From Phycisphaerales bacterium (GTDB taxonomy: Bacteria > Planctomycetota > Phycisphaerae > Tepidisphaerales > Tepidisphaeraceae): a DNA stretch of 43,826 nucleotides. Shown one piece after another: positions 33,586 through 41,584 of the stretch. How positions within the stretch are numbered: position 1 is the stretch's first letter; the number at the start of each line of letters is the position of its first letter. Under the pieces are notes generated by a model that made no database searches, was not told the DNA's origin, and was given only the letters and a program-made list of their open reading frames with translations. The position numbers and the translations under genes were made by a program. The DNA lies in the NCBI GenBank assembly GCA_028291615.1, contig JAQGHM010000294.1, positions 1 through 43,826 on the forward strand. Direction: 5' to 3'.

Positions 33586-35831
33586 CAAAATGCAGTGGCG
33601 ATCGTCCGGCCAATCCATCCTCCATCTTCCATCCTCCATCCTCGTTTTCGCTCTCCCTCCCCTTCGTGCTCTTCGTGACCTTCGTGGTTGTCCTTCCAAC
33701 GCGCGCAGACGAGCCGCCCGTGATTCCCATCGGAGCCGACGCATACCGCATGTGGGAACGATGGCCATATCAGCGGATCGGCGCGCGGGCCTACATGCGC
33801 TCGACCTACGACCGCCGCGGCGGCAACGAGGCCGCCGACGCGTCTCATTTCCTTTACCAGTTGGCCGACGACAACAACGTCACGCTCGACATCGAAGGCC
33901 CCGGCGTCTTCTATTTCGCCCGCTACAATCACTGGCACGGCTCACCCTGGCGCTACGTCGTGGACGGGCAAGAGCAGATCGTCAGAGAGACGTCCTCAGC
34001 CGACCCCACCAGGCCGGTCCCCCAATCCATCTTCGAGCCCAGGGAATTGTTTCCGCCCGGTCTGACCTGGACCTGGTCCACGACCAAGGGCGCTGACCTT
34101 TCCTGGGTCCCCATCGGCTTCGAGCGTTCCTTCCAAATGGGCTATTCCCGCACCTGTTACGGCACCGGATACTACATCTATCACCAATACGTTCGAGGCG
34201 CGAAGCTTTCGCGGTCGATCGTAGGATGGGATGCGAAGACGCCGCCGGAGAAAGAGATCATCGACGTGATCGCGCGCGCGGGGGAAGATCTGTCGCCTCG
34301 CGAAGGAACGCGCGATTTCTCCGGCCAATTGCAGCTCCCGGAAAAGGCCGCGGCCACCCTCGATGTCCGCGCCGATGGCCCCGCGGTCGTACGGCTGATT
34401 CGATTCTCCGTCGCCAAAGAGGACGCGCTCTCGCTGTCGAACGTGCGGCTTCGCATCACGTGGGATGGTCGCCCCGCCCCTTCAGTCGATGCGCCGCTCC
34501 CCCTCTTCTTCGGCGCCGGAACCCTCTACAACCGCGACGACAAGGAATGGCTCGTCAAGGCGCTACCCGTCGGCATCCGCTTTGACGAAAAGCAAGTCCA
34601 CCTCGCCTGTTACTTCCTCATGCCTTTCTTCAAATCAGCCAAGGTGGAACTGGTCAATGGCGGCCCCGCGCTCGGCCCAATCAACTGGGCAGTGAAGACC
34701 GTCCCCTACACCGACCCCGCAAATCACGTCGGCTACTTTCACGCCACCTATGCCGATCACGGCCCCGATCCGAAGCACGGCGAAGACCTCCTTCTTCTGG
34801 ACACCCGCCGCACGGAAGGCGGCGGTGACTGGACCGGCGCCTTCATCGGCACCTCATTCATCTTCTCCCACAACGCCAGGCTCGGCACGCTCGAAGGCGA
34901 TCCGCGCTTTTACTTCGACGATTCAATGACGCCCCAGGGCCAGGGCACCGGAACCGAAGAATGGGGCGGCGGCGGCGATTACTGGGGCGGACGCACCATG
35001 ACCCTCCCACTCGCCGGCCACCCTGTCGGCGCCCCCGAGGGCAAGGCCAAAGACGATCTCGACAAGATAGAGTCCGCTTACCGCTTCCTACTGGCAGACC
35101 TTTTCCCCTTCGGCAAAAACGCCCGCATCACCCTCGAGCACGGCGGCCAAAACGATTCCAAAGAACGCTACGAGACGGTTACCTACTGGTACGGCCTCCC
35201 CGGTGCCTCGCTGATCAAAACCGACGCCCTGAACATCGGCGACGACGCGAGCGAGCGGTCGCATACGTACCATTCGCCCCAAGCCAGCCAACCGTACGAG
35301 ATCGTCTCCCGCTACGAGTGGGGCGTCGATTCACTCGGCGGAAAACAAATCTATCCCGCCCATCGCGAGCTCGGCAGACGCACGACCGGCGTCAGCGATT
35401 TCATCGTGAAGATCGAACCCAGCAACCTCGGCGTAATGTTGCGCCGCACGCTTGACTACCAGTTCCCCAACCAGCGCGCCGAAGTCTTCATTGCCGACGC
35501 CAGCGACGCCAAGACGATCGCCGATGCCGATTACAAACCCGCCGGCGCATGGTACCTGGCCGGATCAAACACCTGTGTCTTCTCGCGCCCCAAGGGAGAG
35601 ATGGACCCACCCGCGCACACCGTGCAAACCTCCAACCGGCGCTTCCGCGACGACGAATTCCTCGTGCCGCGCGACCTGACCCAGGGCCGCCCCGCCATCG
35701 CGGTACGCGTGAAGTTCACGCCCGTGAACATCCCGCTGTTCCCCGGTCGCGAAGTCGGCGAACTCGCCTGGAGCGAGATCCGCTACGCCGCCTATTGCTT
35801 CGTCATGCCCGCACCGCCACATGCCCCCTGA
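33582..35831 (+). CDS. Exported DUF2961 protein (GH172-like)
   Basis: A protein of about 749 residues with a DUF2961 domain near residues 370-540 (HATYADHGPDPKHGEDLLLL, GTSFIFSHNARLGTLEGDPR, TPQGQGTGTEEWGG). DUF2961 includes GH172 enzymes, which act on fructofuranosyl or arabinofuranosyl linkages; GTGTEE carries a glutamate at the place expected for the catalytic one. The start region is built from repeats: the open frame begins at 33561, but the ATG at 33582 has GGAGG 7 nt upstream inside an array. The hydrophobic signal core FVLFVTFVVVLPTRA is encoded by the 9-mer array at 33661-33687. The N-terminus before it is long (about 29 residues) and polar for a signal peptide, so the exact start is uncertain. 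Confidence 0.8.
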   Translation: MAKCSGDRPANPSSIFHPPSSFSLSLPFVLFVTFVVVLPTRADEPPVIPIGADAYRMWERWPYQRIGARAYMRSTYDRRGGNEAADASHFLYQLADDNNVTLDIEGPGVFYFARYNHWHGSPWRYVVDGQEQIVRETSSADPTRPVPQSIFEPRELFPPGLTWTWSTTKGADLSWVPIGFERSFQMGYSRTCYGTGYYIYHQYVRGAKLSRSIVGWDAKTPPEKEIIDVIARAGEDLSPREGTRDFSGQLQLPEKAAATLDVRADGPAVVRLIRFSVAKEDALSLSNVRLRITWDGRPAPSVDAPLPLFFGAGTLYNRDDKEWLVKALPVGIRFDEKQVHLACYFLMPFFKSAKVELVNGGPALGPINWAVKTVPYTDPANHVGYFHATYADHGPDPKHGEDLLLLDTRRTEGGGDWTGAFIGTSFIFSHNARLGTLEGDPRFYFDDSMTPQGQGTGTEEWGGGGDYWGGRTMTLPLAGHPVGAPEGKAKDDLDKIESAYRFLLADLFPFGKNARITLEHGGQNDSKERYETVTYWYGLPGASLIKTDALNIGDDASERSHTYHSPQASQPYEIVSRYEWGVDSLGGKQIYPAHRELGRRTTGVSDFIVKIEPSNLGVMLRRTLDYQFPNQRAEVFIADASDAKTIADADYKPAGAWYLAGSNTCVFSRPKGEMDPPAHTVQTSNRRFRDDEFLVPRDLTQGRPAIAVRVKFTPVNIPLFPGREVGELAWSEIRYAAYCFVMPAPPHAP
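33615..33642 (+). repeat. Array of four 7-mers (CCATCCT type), inverted partner
   Basis: Three CCATCCT and one CCATCTT units, head to tail, 28 nt; the reverse complement of the array at 33558-33585. It is translated in frame as SSIFHPPSS within the N-terminus of the DUF2961 protein. Confidence 0.9.
33661..33687 (-). repeat. Array of three 9-mers (NCACGAAGN type), coding a signal-peptide core
   Basis: On the minus strand three nonamers, CCACGAAGG, TCACGAAGA and GCACGAAGG, 27 nt, led by AA as at 22013. Read on the plus strand in the DUF2961 frame, each unit gives F-V-x, so the array encodes FVLFVTFVV. Confidence 0.9.
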
Positions 35832-35875
35832 CGCCGCCCGGCGAGTTTGCCGAGATACACGCACACTGGAGAGCG

Positions 35876-36922
35876 ATGAGCCGCGAGCAACAATTACCCG
35901 AGACGATCCGCGATGTCGCCCATCTGGAAGATCTCCTCTCCACCCCCTCCGCTGCCGTCCTTGCCACGCTTAAAAAACTCGACGGCGACTTCATCATCCT
36001 CGGCGCCGCCGGGAAAATGGGCCCAAGCCTCTCCCGCATGATCCGCCGCGGCCTCGACACGCTCGGCAAGAAAAGCCGCGTCATCGCCGTCTCGCGCTTC
36101 TCCACCCCCGCCGCCGAGCAGCATTTCAAAGCCCACGGCATCGAAACCATCAAGGCCGATCTCCTCGACCCCCGCCAACTCGACGCCCTGCCGAACGCCC
36201 CCAACATCGTCTACATGGCCGGCATGAAGTTCGGCTCGACCAACCAGGAAGCCCTCACCTGGGCCATGAACGTCTACCTCCCCGGCATGGTCTGCCAGCG
36301 CTATCGCGACAGCCGCATCGTCGCCTTCTCCAGCGGCAACATTTACGGCCTCGCCCCCGTCCACGTCGGCGGAAGCCGCGAAACCGACCCCCTCAACCCC
36401 GTCGGCGACTACGCGATGAGCGTCCTCGGCCGCGAGCGCATCCTCGAACACTTCTCGCGCACGCTGAGCATCCCGATCTCCATCATCCGCCTAAACTACG
36501 CCATCGACATGCGCTACGGCGTCCTCCATGACCTCGCCACCAAAGTCCTCAACAGCCAGCCAATTGACCTCGCCATGTCCCACGCCAACGTCATCTGGCA
36601 GGGGGATGCCAACGCCATGTCCATCGCCGCCTTCGACCGGGCCGCCGTGCCCCCATTCATCCTCAACGTCACGGGCCCCGAACTCCTAAGCGTTCGCCAA
36701 GTCGCCCAGCAATTCGGCCGTCTCCTCAACAAGCAGCCCACCTTCACCGGCGAAGAAACCGCAACCGCCCTCCTCTCCAACGCCCAACTCGCCCACCGCC
36801 TCTACGGCCCCCCGCGCATCGCCCTCGAACAGCTCATCGAATGGACCGCGAACTGGCTCAAACAAGGCGGCCAAACCCTCGGCAAGCCCACCCATTTCGA
36901 AACCCGCGACGGCAGATTCTGA
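35876..36922 (+). CDS. NAD-dependent epimerase/dehydratase (extended SDR)
   Basis: A 348-residue protein with a nucleotide-binding motif FIILGAAGKMGPSLSR near residue 40, the second strand VIAVSRFS, the active-site-region FSSGNIYGLA (serine), and YAMSVLGRERILE, in which the usual YxxxK lysine is replaced (YAMSV), so classic SDR chemistry is doubtful. A substrate-binding arm with LNVTGPELLSVRQVAQQFGR follows. Sugar or sugar-nucleotide processing is likely from context: a DUF2961 gene upstream and an aldolase-like gene downstream. The ATG at 35876 has GGAG four nt upstream. The frame is open from 35549, but that part overlaps the DUF2961 gene and is a shadow. Confidence 0.82.
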   Translation: MSREQQLPETIRDVAHLEDLLSTPSAAVLATLKKLDGDFIILGAAGKMGPSLSRMIRRGLDTLGKKSRVIAVSRFSTPAAEQHFKAHGIETIKADLLDPRQLDALPNAPNIVYMAGMKFGSTNQEALTWAMNVYLPGMVCQRYRDSRIVAFSSGNIYGLAPVHVGGSRETDPLNPVGDYAMSVLGRERILEHFSRTLSIPISIIRLNYAIDMRYGVLHDLATKVLNSQPIDLAMSHANVIWQGDANAMSIAAFDRAAVPPFILNVTGPELLSVRQVAQQFGRLLNKQPTFTGEETATALLSNAQLAHRLYGPPRIALEQLIEWTANWLKQGGQTLGKPTHFETRDGRF

Positions 36923-36948
36923 CTCCGTGCTCTCCGTGACTCAGTGGT
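36923..36948 (-). repeat. Imperfect 9-mer array (CACGGAG type) between genes
   Basis: Units CTCCGTG, CTCCGTG and CTCAGTG on the plus strand, spaced 9 and 8 nt; reverse complement begins ACCACTGAG. It directly follows the TGA stop of the SDR gene and ends 12 nt before the next ATG. It is a diverged relative of the NCACGAAGN arrays. Confidence 0.7.
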
Positions 36949-36960
36949 AAATCCCAACCC

Positions 36961-38031
36961 ATGAACGACCAAGCCCGCTCAACTCTCCGCAAAGGCATAG
37001 CCATCCCCGCCATGCCCCTCGCCCTCACTGCCGCGCGCAAACTAGACGAGCGCCGCCAGCGCGCCCTCTGCCGCTACTACATCGCCGCCGGCGCAGGCGG
37101 CATCGCCGCGGCCGTCCACACCACCCAGTTCGCCATCCGCGACCCAAAGATCGCCCTCTTCAAACCCATATTGGAAATCGTCGCCGAAGAATTCACCCAC
37201 GCCGATCAAGGTCCCGCCACTTCAGTGGCTGGGTCCCCGTTAATTCGAATCGGAGGCGTCTGCGGCCCAACCCCCCAGGCAGCCACCGAAGCCTCCACCC
37301 TGAAAGACCTCAACTACCACGCCGCCCTCCTCTCCCTGGCAGCACTCAACACCGCCACCGAAGACCAACTCCTCACCCACTGCCGCGCCGTCGCCCAGAT
37401 CATCCCCATCATCGGCTTCTACCTCCAACCCGCCGTCGGCGGCCGCTTGCTCCCTTACACCTTCTGGCGTCGCTTCGCCGAGATCGACAACCTCGTTGCC
37501 ATTAAGATCGCCCCCTTCAACCGCTACCAGACGCTCGACGTCGTCCGCGCCCTCGCCGAATCCGGCCGCGACGATATCGCCCTCTACACCGGCAATGATG
37601 ACAACATCGTCGCCGACCTCATTACCCCCTTCCGCTTCCAACGCGGCGACAAGCGCGTCGAGCGCCGCATCGTCGGCGGCCTCCTCGGCCACTACGCCGT
37701 CTGGACCAAAAAGTCCGTCGAGATCCTGAAAACCTGCCACCTCGCCACCATCGGCAACTCCATCCCCCTCGACCTCCTCCGCCTCAACGTCGAAGTGACC
37801 GACGCCAACGCCGCCTTCTTCGACCCCGCCAACAGCTTCAAAGGCTGCATCGCCGGCCTCCACGAAGTCCTCCGCCGACAGGGCCTCCTCGAAGGCATCT
37901 GGTGCCTCGACGAAAACGAAACGTTATCGCCCGGCCAAGCCGAAGAAATCGACCGCGTCTCCGCTGCCTACCCCCACCTCTCCGACGATTCATTCGTCCT
38001 GGAAAACCGCGACCATTGGTTGAATGGTTAG
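36961..38031 (+). CDS. Dihydrodipicolinate-synthase-family aldolase
   Basis: A 356-residue TIM-barrel protein of the DHDPS/N-acetylneuraminate-lyase superfamily. Evidence: IPAMPLALTAARKLDERRQR at the N-terminus, the AAGAGGIAAAVHTTQFAI segment, and LVAIKIAPFNRYQTLDVVRA with the Schiff-base lysine (AIK). These enzymes split or form 2-oxo acid bonds using pyruvate or a related 2-oxo acid. The real substrate is unknown, probably a sugar acid, given neighbours. A hairpin element at 37210-37236 is translated in frame as GPATSVAGS just before RIGGVCGPT. No Shine-Dalgarno is present; the ATG is preceded by CCCAACCC. Confidence 0.82.
   Translation: MNDQARSTLRKGIAIPAMPLALTAARKLDERRQRALCRYYIAAGAGGIAAAVHTTQFAIRDPKIALFKPILEIVAEEFTHADQGPATSVAGSPLIRIGGVCGPTPQAATEASTLKDLNYHAALLSLAALNTATEDQLLTHCRAVAQIIPIIGFYLQPAVGGRLLPYTFWRRFAEIDNLVAIKIAPFNRYQTLDVVRALAESGRDDIALYTGNDDNIVADLITPFRFQRGDKRVERRIVGGLLGHYAVWTKKSVEILKTCHLATIGNSIPLDLLRLNVEVTDANAAFFDPANSFKGCIAGLHEVLRRQGLLEGIWCLDENETLSPGQAEEIDRVSAAYPHLSDDSFVLENRDHWLNG
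37210..37236. repeat. Palindromic element inside the aldolase gene
   Basis: Hairpin centred on CCACT-TC-AGTGG, with outer arms GGTCCCG and CTGGGTCC pairing imperfectly. It is read in frame as GPATSVAGS at a place that looks like a surface loop between a helix and the RIGGVCGPT strand. Confidence 0.55.
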
Positions 38032-38155
38032 CACCCCGCCGGTCATCACGCCCCTTGCCCCAGTCACCGATCCGGTTAAGCTCTAAAATTCCCCGCGTCG
38101 AACCCGCGGCGATCATCCTGCGGACGACCGCGCCGTCCGCAAAGGCACAGCTCTC
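38032..38155. other. Intergenic region before pyruvate kinase
   Basis: 124 nt without a gene. It holds a possible -10 (TAAAAT near 38084-38089) but no clear -35, and AAAGG about 10 nt before the pyruvate kinase ATG. Confidence 0.3.
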
Positions 38156-39568
38156 ATGCGCGGCTACTATCGTCACACCAAGATCATCGCCACCGTCGGC
38201 CCCGCCACCGAATCGGCCGAGCGCCTCGGTCAACTGATCACCGCCGGCGTGGACGTCATCCGCCTCAACATGGCCCACGGCTCGCCCGAATGGGTCGCCG
38301 CCGTGGTCGGGCGCGTCCGCAAGGTCTCGGGCGAGATCGGCCGCCACGTCGCGGTCATGATGGACGTCAAGGGCCCAGAGATCCGCACCGCCGCCGTCGC
38401 CGAACCGATCGATCTCATTCCCGGTGAAACCTTCGAGTTCCATACCGCCGGCCCCACCGACGGCGTGCGCGGCGTGGGCGTCAACTACCCCGGCCTCCCC
38501 GCCGATGTCAGCGTCGGCGCCACCGTCCTGGTGGACAGCGGCCTGATTCGCATGGAAGTCGTGGAGAAGACCCCGACCAGCATCCGCTGCCGCGTCCTCA
38601 CCCCCGGCCGCCTCGGCTCGCGCCGCCACATCAACCTGCCCGGCGTCGACGTCAACCTCCCCTCGCTCACCGAGAAAGACGAGCGTGACATCCGCGCCGG
38701 CGTCACCGCCGGAATCGACTTCGTCGCCCTCTCCTTCGTCCGCCGTGGCGATGACATCATCGTCCTGCGCGCGCTGCTCGATAGCCTCGGCTCGATGGCC
38801 CGCATCGTCGCCAAGATCGAAGACCAGAGCGGCCTGCGCAACCTCGAAGGGATCGTCCGCGTCGCCGATGCGGTCATGGTCGCCCGCGGCGACCTCGGCA
38901 TCGAGATCGACTATCACGTCCTCCCGCTCGTGCAGCGCCGCATCGTCGAGAACTGCCTGGCCGAGGGAAAGCCCGTCATCATCGCCACGCATTTGCTCGA
39001 GTCGATGATCACCGCCCCCATGCCCACCCGCGCCGAAATCTCCGATGTCTCCAACGCCGTGCGCGAGCGGGCGGATGCGGTCATGCTCTCAGGCGAGACG
39101 ACCACCGGCGTCTATCCGCTCGAATGCGTCGAAGTCCTCAAGAACATCCTCAAGAGCACCGAGCCCACCGAGATTCGCGGCCTTAACGAACAAATCAGGC
39201 TGATCGAGCCCAAGGCCAAGATGCTCCGCGCCGCCGCAGCGCTGGCGCAGGATCTGGGCGACTCCGGCATCGTCGTCTTCACCCGCAGCGGTTTCCTCGC
39301 TTACACCCTGGCCGCGCTCCGCGCCGTCGGCGTCCCGATTTATGCCTTTACCGATGATGAGGCGCTCTTCCGCCAACTCCTGCTCCCCTGGGGCGTCGAG
39401 CCGTTCCTCATGCCCTTCAGCGAAGACCCCGAGCAAACGATCCGCGACGCCCTCACCTGCCTCAAGCGCCGCGACTGGTGCCCCGAAGGGACCTGGCTGG
39501 TCGTCATCACCAACGCCCTCGCGCGCGAGAAGACGATCGACACGCTGCAACTGCGGCGCGTTGAGTGA
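38156..39568 (+). CDS. pyk: Pyruvate kinase
   Basis: Pyruvate kinase, 470 residues, the normal bacterial length; it converts phosphoenolpyruvate plus ADP to pyruvate plus ATP. Motifs are KIIATVGPATES, VIRLNMAHGS, MMDVKGPEIRT, the family signature IVAKIEDQSGLRNLEGI with the catalytic lysine and glutamate, VMVARGDLGIEI, and MLSGETTTGVYP. The C-terminal allosteric domain is complete. It probably starts its own transcription unit after a 124-nt gap, and converges with the GNAT gene, leaving 3 nt between stops. With xfp and ackA it belongs to central carbon and ATP metabolism. Confidence 0.97.
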   Translation: MRGYYRHTKIIATVGPATESAERLGQLITAGVDVIRLNMAHGSPEWVAAVVGRVRKVSGEIGRHVAVMMDVKGPEIRTAAVAEPIDLIPGETFEFHTAGPTDGVRGVGVNYPGLPADVSVGATVLVDSGLIRMEVVEKTPTSIRCRVLTPGRLGSRRHINLPGVDVNLPSLTEKDERDIRAGVTAGIDFVALSFVRRGDDIIVLRALLDSLGSMARIVAKIEDQSGLRNLEGIVRVADAVMVARGDLGIEIDYHVLPLVQRRIVENCLAEGKPVIIATHLLESMITAPMPTRAEISDVSNAVRERADAVMLSGETTTGVYPLECVEVLKNILKSTEPTEIRGLNEQIRLIEPKAKMLRAAAALAQDLGDSGIVVFTRSGFLAYTLAALRAVGVPIYAFTDDEALFRQLLLPWGVEPFLMPFSEDPEQTIRDALTCLKRRDWCPEGTWLVVITNALAREKTIDTLQLRRVE

Positions 39569-39571
39569 ACT

Positions 39572-40108
39572 TCAATCATCCTCAAAATGTGGCAGCACCG
39601 GAATGCTCACGCCCCGCGGCGTCGGTGTCGCATGCGGCAGCTTCGGCTCAGGGATGTCGTGGAACGTCAGCACCATCGCGATCTCGTCGCAGTGGTCGTT
39701 CTTCGGGCAGCGCACGCAGTCGCTCCAGACTTTGAGCGGCAGCGTCTCCTTCTCGACCACCTCGAACCCCAGCTTCTCGAAGAAGCGCTGTTCGTAGGTC
39801 AGGCTCATCAGCTTGCGGATCCCCAGCCGCCGGGCCTCGTCGATGCACCACTGCGTGAGCTTCGAGCCGATCCCCTTGCCGCGGTAATCATTGTCAACCG
39901 CCAGCGACCGCACCTCGGTCAGATCCGCCCAGATGATCGAGAGCGCCACGCAGCCCACGACGCGCCCGTCTTCCTCATATACGGCGAAATCGCGCAGCGA
40001 CTCGAAGAGCTGCGCATAGCTCTTGAACAGCATCTTCCCCAGCCCCGCGTGGGAGTTGATGATGTCCGAGATCCTCGGAACGTCGTGGATGGTGGCGTTT
40101 CTGATCAC
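39572..40108 (-). CDS. GNAT-family N-acetyltransferase, N-acetylglutamate-synthase-like
   Basis: A 178-residue GNAT protein. The acetyl-CoA-binding loop is VDNDYRGKGIGSKLTQWCID (R-x-x-G-x-G), after the strand EVRSLAV; SLTYEQRFFEKLGFEVVEKE is the typical beta-5/alpha-4 end. It resembles the short ArgA-type acetyltransferase found in bacteria, often with a CVRCPKNDHCDE cysteine patch as here (three cysteines), which might bind metal. The start is GTG at 40108. It lies 24 nt after RidA on the same strand, so the two may be co-transcribed. Assignment to arginine synthesis is not certain. Confidence 0.8.
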   Translation of the reverse strand: MIRNATIHDVPRISDIINSHAGLGKMLFKSYAQLFESLRDFAVYEEDGRVVGCVALSIIWADLTEVRSLAVDNDYRGKGIGSKLTQWCIDEARRLGIRKLMSLTYEQRFFEKLGFEVVEKETLPLKVWSDCVRCPKNDHCDEIAMVLTFHDIPEPKLPHATPTPRGVSIPVLPHFEDD

Positions 40109-40132
40109 GATTAAGTGTAGGCGTTTATATCG

Positions 40133-40588
40133 TCATGCCGCGGTAAAAACGAACTCCAACTCCACCGCCGCGTCGCGCGGGAGCGTGTTGACGCCAACGG
40201 CTGCCCGCACGTGGTGTCCGGCGTCGCCGAACAATTCCATCAGGAAGACGCTCGCTCCATCCGCCACCTGCGGTTGCGCGGTGAAGGATGTGTCGCTGGA
40301 AACAAACGCCCCCACTCGCAGCACGCCGGTAATCTTCTCAAGCGGCACGACGCTCGCCGCCGCCGCCAGGGCGTTGATGACACACTGCCTGGCCGCCGCC
40401 TTTGCCTGGTCCACCGAACACCGCGACGGCACCTGCCCGATGGCCATCAGCGCCCCATCCTTCATGGGCAACTGCCCGGCGACGAAGATCAGGTCGCCCG
40501 CCCGCTTGGCCGGCACGTAAGCGCCGAACGGCCCCGAAACCGTCGGCAGCACGATCCCGAGCGATTGCAGCTTTTCAGGTAAACTCAT
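40133..40588 (-). CDS. RidA/YjgF-family protein
   Basis: A 151-residue protein of the longer RidA-like subgroup (LGIVLPTVSGPFGAYVPAKR, DLIFVAGQLPMKDG, INALAAAASVVPLEKITGVL). Typical RidA deaminates reactive enamine/imine intermediates; the conserved arginine is present in HHVRAAVGVNTLPRDAAVE. The subgroup role is less clear than for classical RidA. The frame is open far upstream to 41455, but that part lies opposite the nitrilase gene and is a shadow; the ATG at 40588 is chosen because it begins the family motif and has a TANNNT box 7 nt upstream. Confidence 0.88.
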   Translation of the reverse strand: MSLPEKLQSLGIVLPTVSGPFGAYVPAKRAGDLIFVAGQLPMKDGALMAIGQVPSRCSVDQAKAAARQCVINALAAAASVVPLEKITGVLRVGAFVSSDTSFTAQPQVADGASVFLMELFGDAGHHVRAAVGVNTLPRDAAVELEFVFTAA

Positions 40589-40595
40589 GGCGCGG

Positions 40596-40601
40596 AGTTT
40601 A
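40596..40601 (-). promoter_or_regulatory. TANNNT box, probable leaderless start of RidA
   Basis: TAAACT on the minus strand, then exactly 7 nt and the ATG at 40588, with no Shine-Dalgarno. Same spacing as at 24191 and 25234. Confidence 0.4.
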
Positions 40602-40690
40602 ACACGAATTGTCACGCCGACGTAACAAGCGCAGGCCGCGCTCTTCCCGCCGTTCGCCGCGTCAGGCAGACTAGGACGCAGGAGATTCTT

Positions 40691-41584
40691 ATGTCCCACC
40701 ATCGCACGTTGCTCGCGCTCATCGCGGTCCTCCTCTTCGTTCAACCCGCCTTTGCCGAAGACAAACCGCCGACCGTCAAAGTCGCCGCCGTCCAATGTTC
40801 CAGCGACCTCGGCGACGTCGCCGGCAACACGAAGAAGCTCACCGCGCTGGTCGAAGAAGCCGCGAAAAACGGCGCGAAGATTATCGTCCTCCCCGAAGCC
40901 GCCATCACCGGCTACCTCTCGCAGGACCTCAAAACCAACTGGCGCCTCGCCAGCCTGCCGATCGAAAAGGCCTTCGTCGGAAAAGATCCGGCGCCGTTTG
41001 CCGAAACGGTCCCCGGCCCCTCGACCAATCACTTCGCGGCGCTTGCCAAACGACTCGGCGTTTACATCACTGTGCCGCTCGTCGAAGTCGATAAGTCCGC
41101 CAAGGTAATCCACTACTTCAACACCGTTTGTCTCGCCGCTCCGAACGGGCGGATCGTTGCCCATTACCGCAAGCTGACGCCCTGGCCCTATCCCGAGAAA
41201 TCCTGGGCTACGCCCGGCGACCGTGGCGTTGCCACCTTCCAGACCGAGTATGGCCTCGTTGGTCTCGGCATCTGCTTCGACATCCACACCATTCTCGAGA
41301 AGTACCAGCCTCACCATATCTGGGCCCTCCTTTATCCGATCGCATGGGTCGATGAAGAGCACCCGGCCGACTGGTTCTGGCACCGCCTGCCCGCGCGCAT
41401 CAAACCCTTCAATCACTACGTGATCGGCGCCAACTGGAGCGTCGATCAGAAACAAACCTGGCGCGGTTACGGATTCTCCACCATTTACGCTCCGACCGGC
41501 GAAATCCTCGCCATGGCCAGGTCGCTCTACGGCTCGGAGATCGTTTACGCTGAACTGAAAACCGCAGCCGCGCCGGCCAAATAG
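40691..41584 (+). CDS. Exported carbon-nitrogen hydrolase (nitrilase superfamily)
   Basis: A 297-residue exported protein with signal peptide MSHHRTLLALIAVLLFVQPA. The nitrilase-superfamily catalytic triad is complete: E69 (LPEAAITGYLS), K161 (HYRKLTPWP) and C195 (GLGICFDI). These enzymes hydrolyse amides, N-carbamoyl groups or nitriles. An exported position is unusual, and a lipid or peptide amide outside the cytoplasm may be the substrate. AGGAG lies about 6 nt before the ATG. It converges with the PepSY-like gene, 6 nt apart, and is divergent from RidA. Confidence 0.87.
   Translation: MSHHRTLLALIAVLLFVQPAFAEDKPPTVKVAAVQCSSDLGDVAGNTKKLTALVEEAAKNGAKIIVLPEAAITGYLSQDLKTNWRLASLPIEKAFVGKDPAPFAETVPGPSTNHFAALAKRLGVYITVPLVEVDKSAKVIHYFNTVCLAAPNGRIVAHYRKLTPWPYPEKSWATPGDRGVATFQTEYGLVGLGICFDIHTILEKYQPHHIWALLYPIAWVDEEHPADWFWHRLPARIKPFNHYVIGANWSVDQKQTWRGYGFSTIYAPTGEILAMARSLYGSEIVYAELKTAAAPAK

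Noticed and set aside
33558..33687. CRISPR array
   Set aside because: Units are 7-9 nt with no spacers and no cas genes are present.
40589..41455. Long upstream extension of the RidA frame on the minus strand
   Set aside because: It runs opposite the carbon-nitrogen hydrolase gene; the RidA family motif begins at the ATG at 40588.
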